Shown: one piece after another, positions 52,501-61,367 of the stretch
Numbering within the stretch: the first letter of the stretch is position 1
Layout of the letters: each line of letters starts with the position of its first letter
NCBI RefSeq assembly: GCF_004766125.1
Contig: NZ_SJSA01000002.1
Span: 558,001-622,000, forward strand
Reading direction: 5' to 3'
DNA: 64,000 nt
Source: Duncaniella freteri
Lineage (GTDB): Bacteria > Bacteroidota > Bacteroidia > Bacteroidales > Muribaculaceae
The notes under the pieces: model-generated
Database searches by the model: none
The model's input: the letters and a program-made list of their open reading frames with translations, nothing else
Told to the model about the DNA's origin: nothing
Program-made: the position numbers and the translations under genes

Positions 52501-52508
52501 TAATTTTG
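52501..52508 (+). promoter_or_regulatory. -7 element directly before rsgA
   Basis: TAATTTTG ends 6 nt before the ATG at 52515, so a start at the usual distance would give a leaderless message. No good TTG partner lies at 17-23 nt. Confidence 0.4.
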
Positions 52509-52514
52509 TCTTTA

Positions 52515-53465
52515 ATGAAAGGTATAGTCATAAAGAATACCGGAAGCAACTACCTGGTACGCACCACAGACGGCATCGACAGGGCTTGCAAAATAAAAGG
52601 CAACTTCCGGCTAAAAGGAATCCGCACCACCAATCCGGTTGCAGTCGGCGACATTGTCAGCGTCACCGATGCTGCTGGAGGAGACACTCCATACATTATA
52701 TCGGTGGAACCACGCCACAACTACATCATACGCCGTTCAAGCAATTTGTCAAAACAGGCTCACATCCTTGCCGCCAATCTTGACCAAGTGTGCTTGATAG
52801 TTACACTATTTCACCCCACCACTTCCACAACATTCATCGACCGATTCCTTGCGACAGCCGAAGCCTACCGTGTTCCGGCAGTATTGGTCATAAACAAGAT
52901 AGATCTTCTTGAGAATGATTCGGAAGCACTGGAATATCTCTCAGCAGTAAAATACCTTTATGAATCCATCGGATACAAAGTGTGCCTCGTCTCTGCAAAA
53001 AACGGAGACGGACTTGAATCACTCAAAACGATCCTTGACAGTAAAGTCACTCTGTTTTCAGGGAACTCCGGTGTAGGAAAATCGACTCTTATAAACGACA
53101 TAATACCTGGAGCGGAACTCGCCACAGCAGAGATATCCAGCATCCATGATACCGGAATGCACACCACGACATTCTCCGAGATGTTCGCTGTACCGGAAAT
53201 GCCTGAAGGGACCTACATCATTGACACCCCAGGGGTCAAAGGATTCGGCACTCTCGAATTCGAAAAGCATGAGGTCGGGCATTATTTCCCGGAAATATTC
53301 CGATATGGCGCAGATTGCCGCTATGGCGACTGCACACACACACATGAACCGGGATGCGCCGTGAAGAACGCGCTTGATGAAAATCTCATCGCCAGATCAC
53401 GCTATGCTTCCTATCTGTCAATCCTTGAAGATGAGGATGACGACAAATACCGTAAAGGGTATTAA
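52515..53465 (+). CDS. rsgA: Ribosome small-subunit GTPase RsgA
   Basis: A 316-residue circularly permuted GTPase that assists late 30S assembly. An OB domain ([32 protein letters not shown]) precedes the permuted G motifs: NKIDLL (G4), SAKNG (G5), [14 protein letters not shown] (G1) and DTPGVKGFG (G3). The zinc-binding C-terminus is [17 protein letters not shown]. Three further codons are open upstream from a TTG, but the ATG at 52515 is preferred. It is followed by the ABC-F gene after 20 nt. Confidence 0.95.
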   Translation: MKGIVIKNTGSNYLVRTTDGIDRACKIKGNFRLKGIRTTNPVAVGDIVSVTDAAGGDTPYIISVEPRHNYIIRRSSNLSKQAHILAANLDQVCLIVTLFHPTTSTTFIDRFLATAEAYRVPAVLVINKIDLLENDSEALEYLSAVKYLYESIGYKVCLVSAKNGDGLESLKTILDSKVTLFSGNSGVGKSTLINDIIPGAELATAEISSIHDTGMHTTTFSEMFAVPEMPEGTYIIDTPGVKGFGTLEFEKHEVGHYFPEIFRYGADCRYGDCTHTHEPGCAVKNALDENLIARSRYASYLSILEDEDDDKYRKGY

Positions 53466-53485
53466 AATTTAGAAGATATTTTGAC

Positions 53486-55453
53486 ATGAGTATATCTATA
53501 AATAATCTCAAAGTAGAATTCTCGGCTAAATGCCTTTTTGACAATATTTCCTATATCATAAATCGTAAGGACAAGATTGCGCTTGTAGGTAAAAACGGTG
53601 CAGGAAAATCAACTATGCTCAAGATTATAGCCGGTTTACAGAAACCGACGTCCGGTAGCGTCGCCACTCCACACGACACAACTATAGGATACCTTCCACA
53701 ACATATGACAATAAGCGATACCGCTACTGTCATTGAAGAGGTGCGCACAGCTTTCAGCCACATCCATGAGATGCACGCTCGCCTGGACCGCATGAGCAAC
53801 GAACTCGCCTCCCGCACCGATTATGAATCGACGGAGTACCAGGATCTCATTGAATCCATGACAGCACTCACCGACCGCATCGCCATGGAGGAAAGCGAGA
53901 ATTGTGAAGCTGAAATGGAAAAGACTCTCATGGGACTTGGTTTCGTCCGTGAGGACTTCAACCGCCCCACATCAGAATTCTCCGGAGGTTGGCGCATGCG
54001 CATTGAGCTTGCCAAACTGCTCCTGACACGTCCTGACGTGCTTCTGCTCGACGAGCCCACCAACCACCTTGACATAGAGTCGATACAATGGCTCGAAAAT
54101 TTCCTGACCACCAAAGCCAATGCCGTAGTTCTTGTGAGCCACGACCGAGCATTCATCGACAATGTGACCAATCGCACCATCGAGATCTCCCTTGGAAAGA
54201 TTTATGACTACTCTGTAAATTACTCCAAATACGTTGTGTTGCGACAGGAAAGACTGGAACAGCAGATGCGCGCATTCCAGAACCAGCAGAAGATGATCAA
54301 GGAAACAGAGGATTTCATAGAGCGGTTCCGCTACAAGGCAACCAAAAGCGTGCAGGTACAGAGCCGCATCAAGCAGCTTGCCAAGATCGACCGCATCGAA
54401 GTCGATGAAGTGGACACCTCTCATCTCAATCTAAAATTCCCACCCGCCCCCCGTTCAGGCGATTATCCGGTGATAGCCGACAATGTGGGGAAAGCATACG
54501 GGCTACATCAGGTATTTGACAATGCGACATTCACCATCAAGCGCGGTGAGAAAGTGGCGTTTGTCGGTAAAAACGGTGAGGGAAAATCCACCCTTGTCAA
54601 ATGCATAATGGGAGAAATACCATTTACAGGCAATCTTAAAATAGGACATAACGTCAAAATCGGTTATTTCGCACAGAATCAGGCACAACTTCTTGACGAG
54701 GAAATTTCAGTCTTTGACACAATCGACAGAGTTGCTGTAGGTGACATCCGTACCAAGATACGCGACATTCTCGGTGCATTCATGTTTGGCGGTGAGGCTT
54801 CCGACAAGAAAGTGAAAGTGCTCTCCGGAGGAGAAAAGACCCGACTGGCAATGATAAGGCTTCTTCTCGAACCTGTCAACCTTCTCATTCTTGATGAGCC
54901 CACCAATCACCTTGACATGAAGACCAAGGATATTCTTAAAAATGCCATAAAAGAATTTGACGGCACGGTCATCGTCGTAAGCCACGACCGTGAATTCCTT
55001 GACGGTCTGGTGGAAAAGGTTTATGAATTCGGTGGAGGGAAAGTAAAAGAATGTCTCGGAGGTATATACGAATTCCTTGAAAAGAAAAAACTCGCCTCTC
55101 TTTCAGAACTTGAACGTTCAACTACACCTACTGAAAAGCCTTCTGCAAAAAAGTCTGAGCAAAAACCTTCGGATGGCCCCAACACTCAGACACAGACACG
55201 AAAGCTCTCCTATGCAGAACAGCGTGAACATGAAAAAATTGTCAGAAAAGCGAAAAAGAAAATGGATGAGGCAGAGTCTGAAGTAAGCCGGCTGGAACAA
55301 GAAGTGGCAGATATAGAATCAATAATATCTACAGGAAGCTTTCCTTCCGACATCTACGATCGCCATGCAGCCACAACAAAGCAGCTCGAAAACGCAATGT
55401 CGCTATGGGAATTAGCAACGCTCGAATATGAGGAAATAAATTCCACAAAATAG
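53486..55453 (+). CDS. ABC-F family ATPase (Uup/YdiF-like)
   Basis: A 655-residue soluble protein with two ABC domains and no membrane segments. The first has LVGKNGAGKSTMLKI, SGGWRMRIELAKLLL and LLLDEPTNHLDIES, and the second has FVGKNGEGKSTLVKC, LSGGEKTRLAMIRLLL and LILDEPTNHLDMKT. The linker contains RYKATKSVQVQSRIKQLAK, the ABC-F interdomain signature. The C-terminal 110 residues are charged and coiled-coil-like. ABC-F proteins act on the ribosome; this one is closer to the translation-factor/Uup types than to known resistance proteins. Confidence 0.92.
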   Translation: MSISINNLKVEFSAKCLFDNISYIINRKDKIALVGKNGAGKSTMLKIIAGLQKPTSGSVATPHDTTIGYLPQHMTISDTATVIEEVRTAFSHIHEMHARLDRMSNELASRTDYESTEYQDLIESMTALTDRIAMEESENCEAEMEKTLMGLGFVREDFNRPTSEFSGGWRMRIELAKLLLTRPDVLLLDEPTNHLDIESIQWLENFLTTKANAVVLVSHDRAFIDNVTNRTIEISLGKIYDYSVNYSKYVVLRQERLEQQMRAFQNQQKMIKETEDFIERFRYKATKSVQVQSRIKQLAKIDRIEVDEVDTSHLNLKFPPAPRSGDYPVIADNVGKAYGLHQVFDNATFTIKRGEKVAFVGKNGEGKSTLVKCIMGEIPFTGNLKIGHNVKIGYFAQNQAQLLDEEISVFDTIDRVAVGDIRTKIRDILGAFMFGGEASDKKVKVLSGGEKTRLAMIRLLLEPVNLLILDEPTNHLDMKTKDILKNAIKEFDGTVIVVSHDREFLDGLVEKVYEFGGGKVKECLGGIYEFLEKKKLASLSELERSTTPTEKPSAKKSEQKPSDGPNTQTQTRKLSYAEQREHEKIVRKAKKKMDEAESEVSRLEQEVADIESIISTGSFPSDIYDRHAATTKQLENAMSLWELATLEYEEINSTK

Positions 55454-55486
55454 CTTCGGCTTTGGGGATGAACAAATTTTGAAGAT

Positions 55487-56215
55487 TTAATCAGAAGCGA
55501 TTGATGACGGCTTGCCGACAGGATATCCCGAGGCAAAATAAAATACCGTTCTTGGATCAATAGCCTCGCCCCTATATCGTGTCTCAAAATGCAGATGTGG
55601 ACCTGTAGTATTTCCGGAATTTCCACTCAGGGCTATCGCCTGCCCGGCAACCACATAATCTCCGGGCGAGACTATCGACATCTTCAAATGGGCATATCGC
55701 GTCTCCATTCCATCATCATGAATAAGGACGATATAACGCCCATATCCCTTTGCCTCATAATCCACTCTTTCAACCCTACCCGAAAGCGGAGCAAATACAG
55801 TGTCTCCGGGATTCATTGCCACATCTATCCCTTTGTGCATTCTTCCGAAGTTGGGTCGATAGCCAAAACCTGAGGTGATACGTCCCCATTCCATACCTTT
55901 TAGAGCCCCAATATATCCAGGATAAGGGACCGTGCTTTTTATCCCATTATTGCCAATAATCCCTGACTTATGATATCCACATCCCGAGTAGGCATGTGAT
56001 ATATAATTCAGCGGACTCACTGCCGATATCTTTACATCCTCAGAATGAGAGATTGCAGACAGAATACTGCTGATATCCGCTTTTTCGGATATCTCATCAT
56101 GTTTCTCATGATTTTCTGATGAAATCATGAATGACAGCACGTCAGACACCTGAGCATGTGAAATGCCGGAGCCTGACGCGATAATAATTGAAATAAAAAT
56201 CCGTAAGAGAGACAT
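55487..56215 (-). CDS. Exported M23 metallopeptidase
   Basis: A 242-residue protein. A signal peptide (MSLLRIFISIIIASGSGISH) is followed by a 100-residue linker and a LytM domain: RMHKGIDVAMNPGDTVFAPL holds the first zinc ligands (HxxxD) and TTGPHLHFETRYRGEAIDP the HLH motif. All zinc ligands are present, so it should be an active endopeptidase of peptidoglycan cross-bridges. It ends the leftward polysaccharide-export group, 27 nt after the chain-length gene. Confidence 0.92.
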   Translation of the reverse strand: MSLLRIFISIIIASGSGISHAQVSDVLSFMISSENHEKHDEISEKADISSILSAISHSEDVKISAVSPLNYISHAYSGCGYHKSGIIGNNGIKSTVPYPGYIGALKGMEWGRITSGFGYRPNFGRMHKGIDVAMNPGDTVFAPLSGRVERVDYEAKGYGRYIVLIHDDGMETRYAHLKMSIVSPGDYVVAGQAIALSGNSGNTTGPHLHFETRYRGEAIDPRTVFYFASGYPVGKPSSIASD

Positions 56216-56242
56216 TCCTCTTATCTGCCAATTTCTTGTGAG

Positions 56243-57373
56243 TTACTCTTCTGCACAATCCGTTTGTTGCTTTTCGCCACCTTCTGCCAGTTTTTTCTTA
56301 TAATCCTCAAGGAGTGGAGATATCAGTAATATCCAAGCGGCACAAGCCACAAAAGCAAGAAATGTAAATCCGACAAGAATCAGACCTTTTTTTGGACTCA
56401 TTGCCCGGATAGGCACAGTTGCCGGAGTCACTATGGCATATACAGGTGTGTTCTCCTGCACTTTAGCCTGGGCCTTCTGTACCTGCTGGGCTGTCTGATT
56501 GTACAGGTTGAAAGCGAGAGTCGCCTCATTCTCAAGACGATCCTGCATAGTCTGAGCCGAGTGGAATGCAAGCCCCTGGTTCCTGTCAAGATAGTCGGCA
56601 TAACGCTGCTGTGCTTTGTAATAATTGCTCTGAGCCTCCTCATTAAGTTTCAAAGCATACTCCAGGTCATTACGAGCCTTGTTTGTACGATAGTTTGTCA
56701 CATATTCCTGAAGGCGAGCCACCACTGTATCAGCAAGCACAGCCGACACAAGGGGATCCTGCATATTCACATCTATTGTAACAACACTCGTTTTTGTGTC
56801 GACTGACGCAGAAACCCGCTGATTAAGAGCCTCTACAAGACCATTTTCTTCTACAGTAAGCTGAAAATTGTCAAGTTTCTTCCCCTCGGCAGGCTCATCA
56901 TTGCTACGCAATGCTCCAAGAAGTTTGAACGGAAGCCCCATAACCGTACTCCACCAAGGAGCCCTAATCTCATTTTCAAGATATTGGCGCACAGTCATTT
57001 TTTTGCCGTCATCTTTTGTTGTCACCTGTACATCAAAAAGACTTGTGGTAAAAGGCACCGAACTAACGACATCCGGATAAAGCTGTGGATACACAGCATC
57101 TGCTCCAGATGATGAGCTCATAGAAAAGCCTGCCATTGACGCCAATGCGCCAAGACTGCCACCTCCACCCTTGGAATCTGCCACTTCGGGAGCAAGCTTT
57201 ACCGAAGTAGCATACTCTTTAGGGATGCTGAACGCAACAACCAGACCGAACACTGCTCCACAAGCACTCCAGACAGCCAATTTTTTGCGTTTCTTCCAAA
57301 GAGTCATTGCAAGTTCAAGAAGATCGATCTCCATCTCCTCTTCCTGGCTCTTATTTATATCATTTTCCTGCAT
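56243..57373 (-). CDS. Wzz-family polysaccharide chain-length determinant
   Basis: A 376-residue inner-membrane protein with the two-membrane-segment plan of polysaccharide co-polymerases: residues about 33-50 (VWSACGAVFGLVVAFSIPKE) and 335-355 (LILVGFTFLAFVACAAWILL), with a large coiled-coil periplasmic part between (LNEEAQSNYYKAQQRYADYL). PVYAIVTPATVPIRAMSPKK is the proline-rich stretch before the second segment. No tyrosine-kinase domain is attached. It pairs with the SLBB export protein 13 nt upstream. Confidence 0.9.
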   Translation of the reverse strand: MQENDINKSQEEEMEIDLLELAMTLWKKRKKLAVWSACGAVFGLVVAFSIPKEYATSVKLAPEVADSKGGGGSLGALASMAGFSMSSSSGADAVYPQLYPDVVSSVPFTTSLFDVQVTTKDDGKKMTVRQYLENEIRAPWWSTVMGLPFKLLGALRSNDEPAEGKKLDNFQLTVEENGLVEALNQRVSASVDTKTSVVTIDVNMQDPLVSAVLADTVVARLQEYVTNYRTNKARNDLEYALKLNEEAQSNYYKAQQRYADYLDRNQGLAFHSAQTMQDRLENEATLAFNLYNQTAQQVQKAQAKVQENTPVYAIVTPATVPIRAMSPKKGLILVGFTFLAFVACAAWILLISPLLEDYKKKLAEGGEKQQTDCAEE

Positions 57374-57386
57374 CGGGCTTATGAAT

Positions 57387-59900
57387 TTACTTAAAGATAT
57401 TAGTGATTGTGGCAGCCATTGTAGCTACAGAAGTGAAGCTTGTTGCGAGTGTAAGAATCTTGGTCCAGTCCGTACCGCTATTTTTAGGTTTGCTCGGCAC
57501 AATAATCTGACAACCCGGCTCTATCGGGGTATTCTTCTTTGCTTTGGCAACTGTTCCGTTGAGATAGACAATAAAAGCCTTTCCCTTTTTAGCCTGCTGA
57601 CCATAGCCTCCAGCCTGATCTATATAATAGCTCAGTTTCTTTCCCGGCTCATACACCACAGCATTAGGGAACATCACATCTCCTGTTATCTTTACAGTAC
57701 TCTGTTCCTGTGGTACATAAAGCACATCTCCAGGCTGCATCACAAGGTCATAAGTAGACCCCGGATTATTAAGAGCTTTCTGCAAATCGATACCCACATT
57801 ATATGTATCAGAAACTTCAATCTTGCTAAGGGCAAGAGAATCAGCCTGACCCGCCTGATTGTTAGCCATTGCCAGGCGCAAAGTTTCCTTTCGGGCAATA
57901 TATTCAGCCTCTGTAAGCTTGCGAGAAAGACTTGCTCCTTTTATATAGGCTCCTTCAATCACCCCTCCGGCGCGTTTCACAAGCTCCGAAACTCGTTCAT
58001 TACGTCTCTGTAGTACATACTCTCCATCAAAAAGTACTTCACCGTTAATTTCAACAGTGGTCTGAGCTCCATAGCCTGGAGATTTCCTTACCACTACACG
58101 ATCATACGGTTTAAGGACAAAATGTTCACCCTTTCCTACCGCAAATCCACCGTCTATCGACACGGAATACACATGCGAAAGCTGCTGTGTAGCTGTCACA
58201 GAGGTGGGGTCTACAATTCGGCGTGACACATCGACACGCGCAGTGGAGGCTCCTTCAAGCAGACCTCCGGCTTGAAGTATAATGTCCTCGACCGTCATGT
58301 TTTCCGCATAAGGATACGTCCCGGGATTGGTCACCTGTCCGGCGATTGTGATATCTCCACGGTCGGTAAGATCATCAATGCTTGAAATCTCGATTATATC
58401 ATTACGCTTAAGCTCCACATCAGGTGAAATCCCTGCCATAATGTTCTTCAAGTCAAGAGCAATTATCTGTAGCTGCATGTCAGGGCCCTCACGGTAAAGC
58501 AGCACACGGTCGTCATAAGCATTATCTGTAAGCCCATCTGCTTTACGTATCAGGTCAGACACAGTACGGATATCACGCCCTATGGCGAACATTCCGGGGC
58601 GATATACAGCACCCTTCAACTCAACCCTGTTAGCATAACGGTCAAGTATGGTACCCACTGTTATCATGTCCCCATCCTTTAGACGATAGGAACCGAATTC
58701 TCCTCGCTCTATATTATAAAGTTCATTTTCTGTTCCGCTCTGTCGCTCCAGACGCACCATTCCTGAATATGCGTCTCCGGTAAAACCGCCGGCATAATCA
58801 AGAATCGTTTTAATGGTCTCATCCGGCTTGATTTCATAGTACATCGGACGCTTCACATTTCCGTCAATGCTAACAAGCTGTTCATAAGGAGGTACAATTA
58901 TCACATCCCCTTCCTGAAGACGTATGTTTCCATTGGTTTTCCCATTGAAAAGATATTCGTATATGTCGACACCTGCCACTTTTTTATTGTTGCGCAGCAC
59001 CTGGATGTTACGGAGTGAACCTATATCATTTATCCCTCCTGACAGATAAAGCGCATGGAATACTGACGAAAACGGCGACATACGGAAAGTGCCAGGAGTG
59101 GCAACCTCTCCAAGAATATCGACCTGTATCGTGCGCACCTGACCGAGAGTGACCTGCACATCGGTCTCGGCCTCGCTCATTCCTGCGTATTTACGTGAAA
59201 AAGCGTTCTTAATATGCTTGTTGGCATCACTGATAGTCATCCCGTTAAGATAAACCGGACCAATCTGTGCTATCATTATACTCCCTTCCGGAGATATCAT
59301 CTCACGCAAATGATCTTCAGATGTGCCCCAAATATCGATAATCACTTCGTCACCAGGACCAAGACGATAGTTCTGAGGGGTAGCCAAATTCTCACTTGGC
59401 TCGAATGATAAAGCCTGCGTGTTAAAAATTTTGTGACCGTAAATCTCCTTGTAGTTCAGAGAATCAATGGCAAGATTCACATTCTCGTAAAGTAGACCAT
59501 TGTTATCATTATTATAATAAGAATCATCGGCCGATGTGAAATCAACAGGTCCACCCTGTATCCTCGACTGTGACACACCTTTTTCATAATTCCTTCTTGT
59601 CGAAACATTATCTTTCTGACGAGAATTCTCTGAGTTGCCTCTACGGCGGTCGCCATTGACACTTGTAGAGTTACGGCTATCTGCAGCTTCTCCCCTCTGC
59701 TGTGCCTCGTATTTGGCCTTTATTCTTTTTGCCTGATCAGGAGTGACCCCCTTTGCAAGAAGTTCCTTCCCTATCTGCTGCTCGGTTTTTCCGGCTGCCG
59801 ACTGTTTCTTTATATAATCTATCACCTGCTGGTCGGTCAAAGCCGATACCATAAGGCTGCAAACCATAAATAATGGCAGTAAAACACGCCTCATTTTCAT
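57387..59900 (-). CDS. SLBB-domain polysaccharide export protein (Wza-like)
   Basis: An 837-residue exported protein. The signal peptide (MKMRRVLLPLFMVCSLMVSA) is followed by a charged, helical region of about 120 residues. Then come the Poly_export domain (YRLGPGDEVIIDIWGTSEDH, GSIMIAQIGPVYLNGMTISD) and a chain of about six SLBB domains, for example QVDILGEVATPGTFRMSPFS, ITIAGQVTNPGTYPYAENMT and VKITGDVMFPNAVVYEPGKK. The last 25 residues form a hydrophobic helix. It should form the outer-membrane channel for capsule or exopolysaccharide together with the Wzz-like protein. No glycosyltransferases lie nearby, so the sugar cluster is elsewhere. Confidence 0.92.
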   Translation of the reverse strand: MKMRRVLLPLFMVCSLMVSALTDQQVIDYIKKQSAAGKTEQQIGKELLAKGVTPDQAKRIKAKYEAQQRGEAADSRNSTSVNGDRRRGNSENSRQKDNVSTRRNYEKGVSQSRIQGGPVDFTSADDSYYNNDNNGLLYENVNLAIDSLNYKEIYGHKIFNTQALSFEPSENLATPQNYRLGPGDEVIIDIWGTSEDHLREMISPEGSIMIAQIGPVYLNGMTISDANKHIKNAFSRKYAGMSEAETDVQVTLGQVRTIQVDILGEVATPGTFRMSPFSSVFHALYLSGGINDIGSLRNIQVLRNNKKVAGVDIYEYLFNGKTNGNIRLQEGDVIIVPPYEQLVSIDGNVKRPMYYEIKPDETIKTILDYAGGFTGDAYSGMVRLERQSGTENELYNIERGEFGSYRLKDGDMITVGTILDRYANRVELKGAVYRPGMFAIGRDIRTVSDLIRKADGLTDNAYDDRVLLYREGPDMQLQIIALDLKNIMAGISPDVELKRNDIIEISSIDDLTDRGDITIAGQVTNPGTYPYAENMTVEDIILQAGGLLEGASTARVDVSRRIVDPTSVTATQQLSHVYSVSIDGGFAVGKGEHFVLKPYDRVVVRKSPGYGAQTTVEINGEVLFDGEYVLQRRNERVSELVKRAGGVIEGAYIKGASLSRKLTEAEYIARKETLRLAMANNQAGQADSLALSKIEVSDTYNVGIDLQKALNNPGSTYDLVMQPGDVLYVPQEQSTVKITGDVMFPNAVVYEPGKKLSYYIDQAGGYGQQAKKGKAFIVYLNGTVAKAKKNTPIEPGCQIIVPSKPKNSGTDWTKILTLATSFTSVATMAATITNIFK

Positions 59901-59993
59901 CTGTATAAACGATAATTCTATTTTACGGAATTTCAGAACAAAACTGTGCCGATGATTGGTGTATACCTGAAATAACCCATGCCGGGAATACCT

Positions 59994-60008
59994 CGATAAT
60001 GATTATCG
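59994..60008. promoter_or_regulatory. Inverted repeat in the leader of the export operon
   Basis: CGATAAT-G-ATTATCG, a perfect 7-bp dyad around one base, lies about 7-21 nt downstream of the expected transcript start. It could be an operator or a small leader hairpin. Confidence 0.35.
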
Positions 60009-60021
60009 GTCAAATCTGTTG

Positions 60022-60053
60022 CAAAGTTAAAAAATTTATTCAACTTTCACAAA
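60022..60053 (-). promoter_or_regulatory. Promoter of the polysaccharide export operon
   Basis: Minus strand TAACTTTG (60022-60029) with TTTG (60050-60053), spacer 20 nt. Transcript start near 60015, leader of about 115 nt before the SLBB gene. Confidence 0.6.
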
Positions 60054-60079
60054 TGGAATCTGACAATCAAGCACATGTT

Positions 60080-60124
60080 AAAAAAAACTACTCAGGAGCG
60101 GCAGTAAATACTGTCGCTCCTGAG
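60080..60124 (-). terminator. Terminator of the rpsF-rpsR-rplI operon
   Basis: Minus strand CTCAGGAGCG (60115-60124) pairs with CGCTCCTGAG (60091-60100), extended by CAGTA/TACTG inside, followed by TAGTTTTTTTT. It separates the ribosomal operon from the export operon. Confidence 0.85.
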
Positions 60125-60148
60125 CGTTTATTATTAGCGAGCAAATAA

Positions 60149-60589
60149 TTATTCTGCTACAACTTCAAAAGGAACCTCTACTGTCACGTCACGGTGGAGA
60201 CGGATAGTAGCAGTGTAGCTGCCTACTTCTTTCACAGCCTCAAGAGAGATGAGCTTACGATCAACATTGTGACCAAGCTTCTCAAGAGCCTCGGCAATCT
60301 GTATAGAGTTAACAGAGCCAAAGATTGTGCCTGTGGAAGATGTCTTTGCACCGATAGTGAGCTTCACGCCCTCAAGTGCTGCGGCAGCAGCCTCCGCATC
60401 AGCCTTAATGCGCTCAAGTTTGTGAGCACGCTGACGCTGGTTCTCAGCAAGTACTTTAAGAGCTGCCTCGGATGCGATCACAGCTTTGCCTGTAGGGATA
60501 AGGTAGTTGCGACCGTATCCGTTCTTTACTTCGACTACATCGTCCTTGTAGCCAAGGCCGTTGATGTCCTCTTTAAGAATGATCTTCAT
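60149..60589 (-). CDS. rplI: 50S ribosomal protein L9
   Basis: A 146-residue protein with the N-terminal L9 signature ([40 protein letters not shown]), the long connecting helix and the C-terminal RNA-binding domain ([20 protein letters not shown]). Third gene of the S6-S18-L9 operon. Confidence 0.98.
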   Translation of the reverse strand: MKIILKEDINGLGYKDDVVEVKNGYGRNYLIPTGKAVIASEAALKVLAENQRQRAHKLERIKADAEAAAAALEGVKLTIGAKTSSTGTIFGSVNSIQIAEALEKLGHNVDRKLISLEAVKEVGSYTATIRLHRDVTVEVPFEVVAE

Positions 60590-60610
60590 AATTCCTGATA
60601 GCTTTTAAAG

Positions 60611-60877
60611 TTATTTCATCAAGTCAGTAACGTAGGGAAGGAGAGCCAAGTGGCGGGCACGCTTAACGGCCTGAGCCACGCGACGCTGGAACTTGAGTGA
60701 AGTTCCGGTGATGCGACGGGGAAGAAGCTTGCCCTGCTCGTTGAGGAACTTCTTGAGGAATTCGGGATCCTTGTAATCGATATACTTGATACCGCTTCTC
60801 TTGAAACGGCAATATTTCTTTTTCTTAACGTCTACCGACAGGGGGGTGAGGTAGCGGATTTCTGATGCTTGTGCCAT
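60611..60877 (-). CDS. rpsR: 30S ribosomal protein S18
   Basis: An 88-residue protein with the S18 core ([54 protein letters not shown]). The single Cys does not form a zinc site. It lies between rpsF (3-nt gap) and rplI (21-nt gap). S18 binds S6 on the 30S platform. Confidence 0.98.
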   Translation of the reverse strand: MAQASEIRYLTPLSVDVKKKKYCRFKRSGIKYIDYKDPEFLKKFLNEQGKLLPRRITGTSLKFQRRVAQAVKRARHLALLPYVTDLMK

Positions 60878-60880
60878 GAT

Positions 60881-61243
60881 TTAGTTCTCCTTTACTTCTT
60901 CGTTGACAGATGTGGTTGACTTACGGCTGCGACGCTTCTCGGCATACTCTGCGGCATACTTGTCGTTGCGGAACACGAGGAAACGAAGCACGCGCTCGTC
61001 GCGACGGAATGCGGTCTCAATCTTCTTGACGATAGTGGAATCGCCGTCAAACTCTACAAATGAGTAGAAGCCGGTTGACTTTTTCTGGATGGGATAAGCA
61101 AGCTTGCGAAGACCCCAGATCTCTTCGTTGACGATAGATGCACCGTTGTCGGTGAGCACCTTCTCGAACTTTTCTACCGCTTCCTTCATCTGCTGGTCAG
61201 ATAAAACGGGAGTTAAAATGAAAACGGTTTCGTAATGATTCAT
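60881..61243 (-). CDS. rpsF: 30S ribosomal protein S6
   Basis: A 120-residue protein with the S6 pattern ([60 protein letters not shown]) and an acidic tail ending EEVKEN. First gene of the operon. The leader contains a hairpin GGCTTC-GGAT-GAAGCC (61283-61298), in the position where S6:S18 autoregulatory structures occur in other bacteria, although I do not see their CCG loop motif clearly. Confidence 0.98.
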   Translation of the reverse strand: MNHYETVFILTPVLSDQQMKEAVEKFEKVLTDNGASIVNEEIWGLRKLAYPIQKKSTGFYSFVEFDGDSTIVKKIETAFRRDERVLRFLVFRNDKYAAEYAEKRRSRKSTTSVNEEVKEN

Positions 61244-61316
61244 TTTAGTGAATGATTAGTGAATTATTTGATGGTTGCGCCAGGCTTCATCCGAAGCCAA
61301 CGCGTTTTTCCGGGTG

Positions 61317-61348
61317 CAAAATTAGTGAATATAATGTCTATATCCAAA
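61317..61348 (-). promoter_or_regulatory. Promoter of the rpsF operon
   Basis: Minus strand TAATTTTG (61317-61324) and TTTG (61345-61348), spacer 20 nt. Leader of about 67 nt. Confidence 0.65.
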
Positions 61349-61367
61349 TATTTAGACCATTATTATT

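Noticed and set aside
53972-54424. 150-codon leftward frame opposite the ABC-F gene
   Set aside because: Antisense shadow; the ABC-F motifs are on the plus strand.
57171-58013. 280-codon rightward frame opposite the export genes
   Set aside because: It spans parts of two well-recognised leftward genes (Wzz-like and SLBB) and has no family features.
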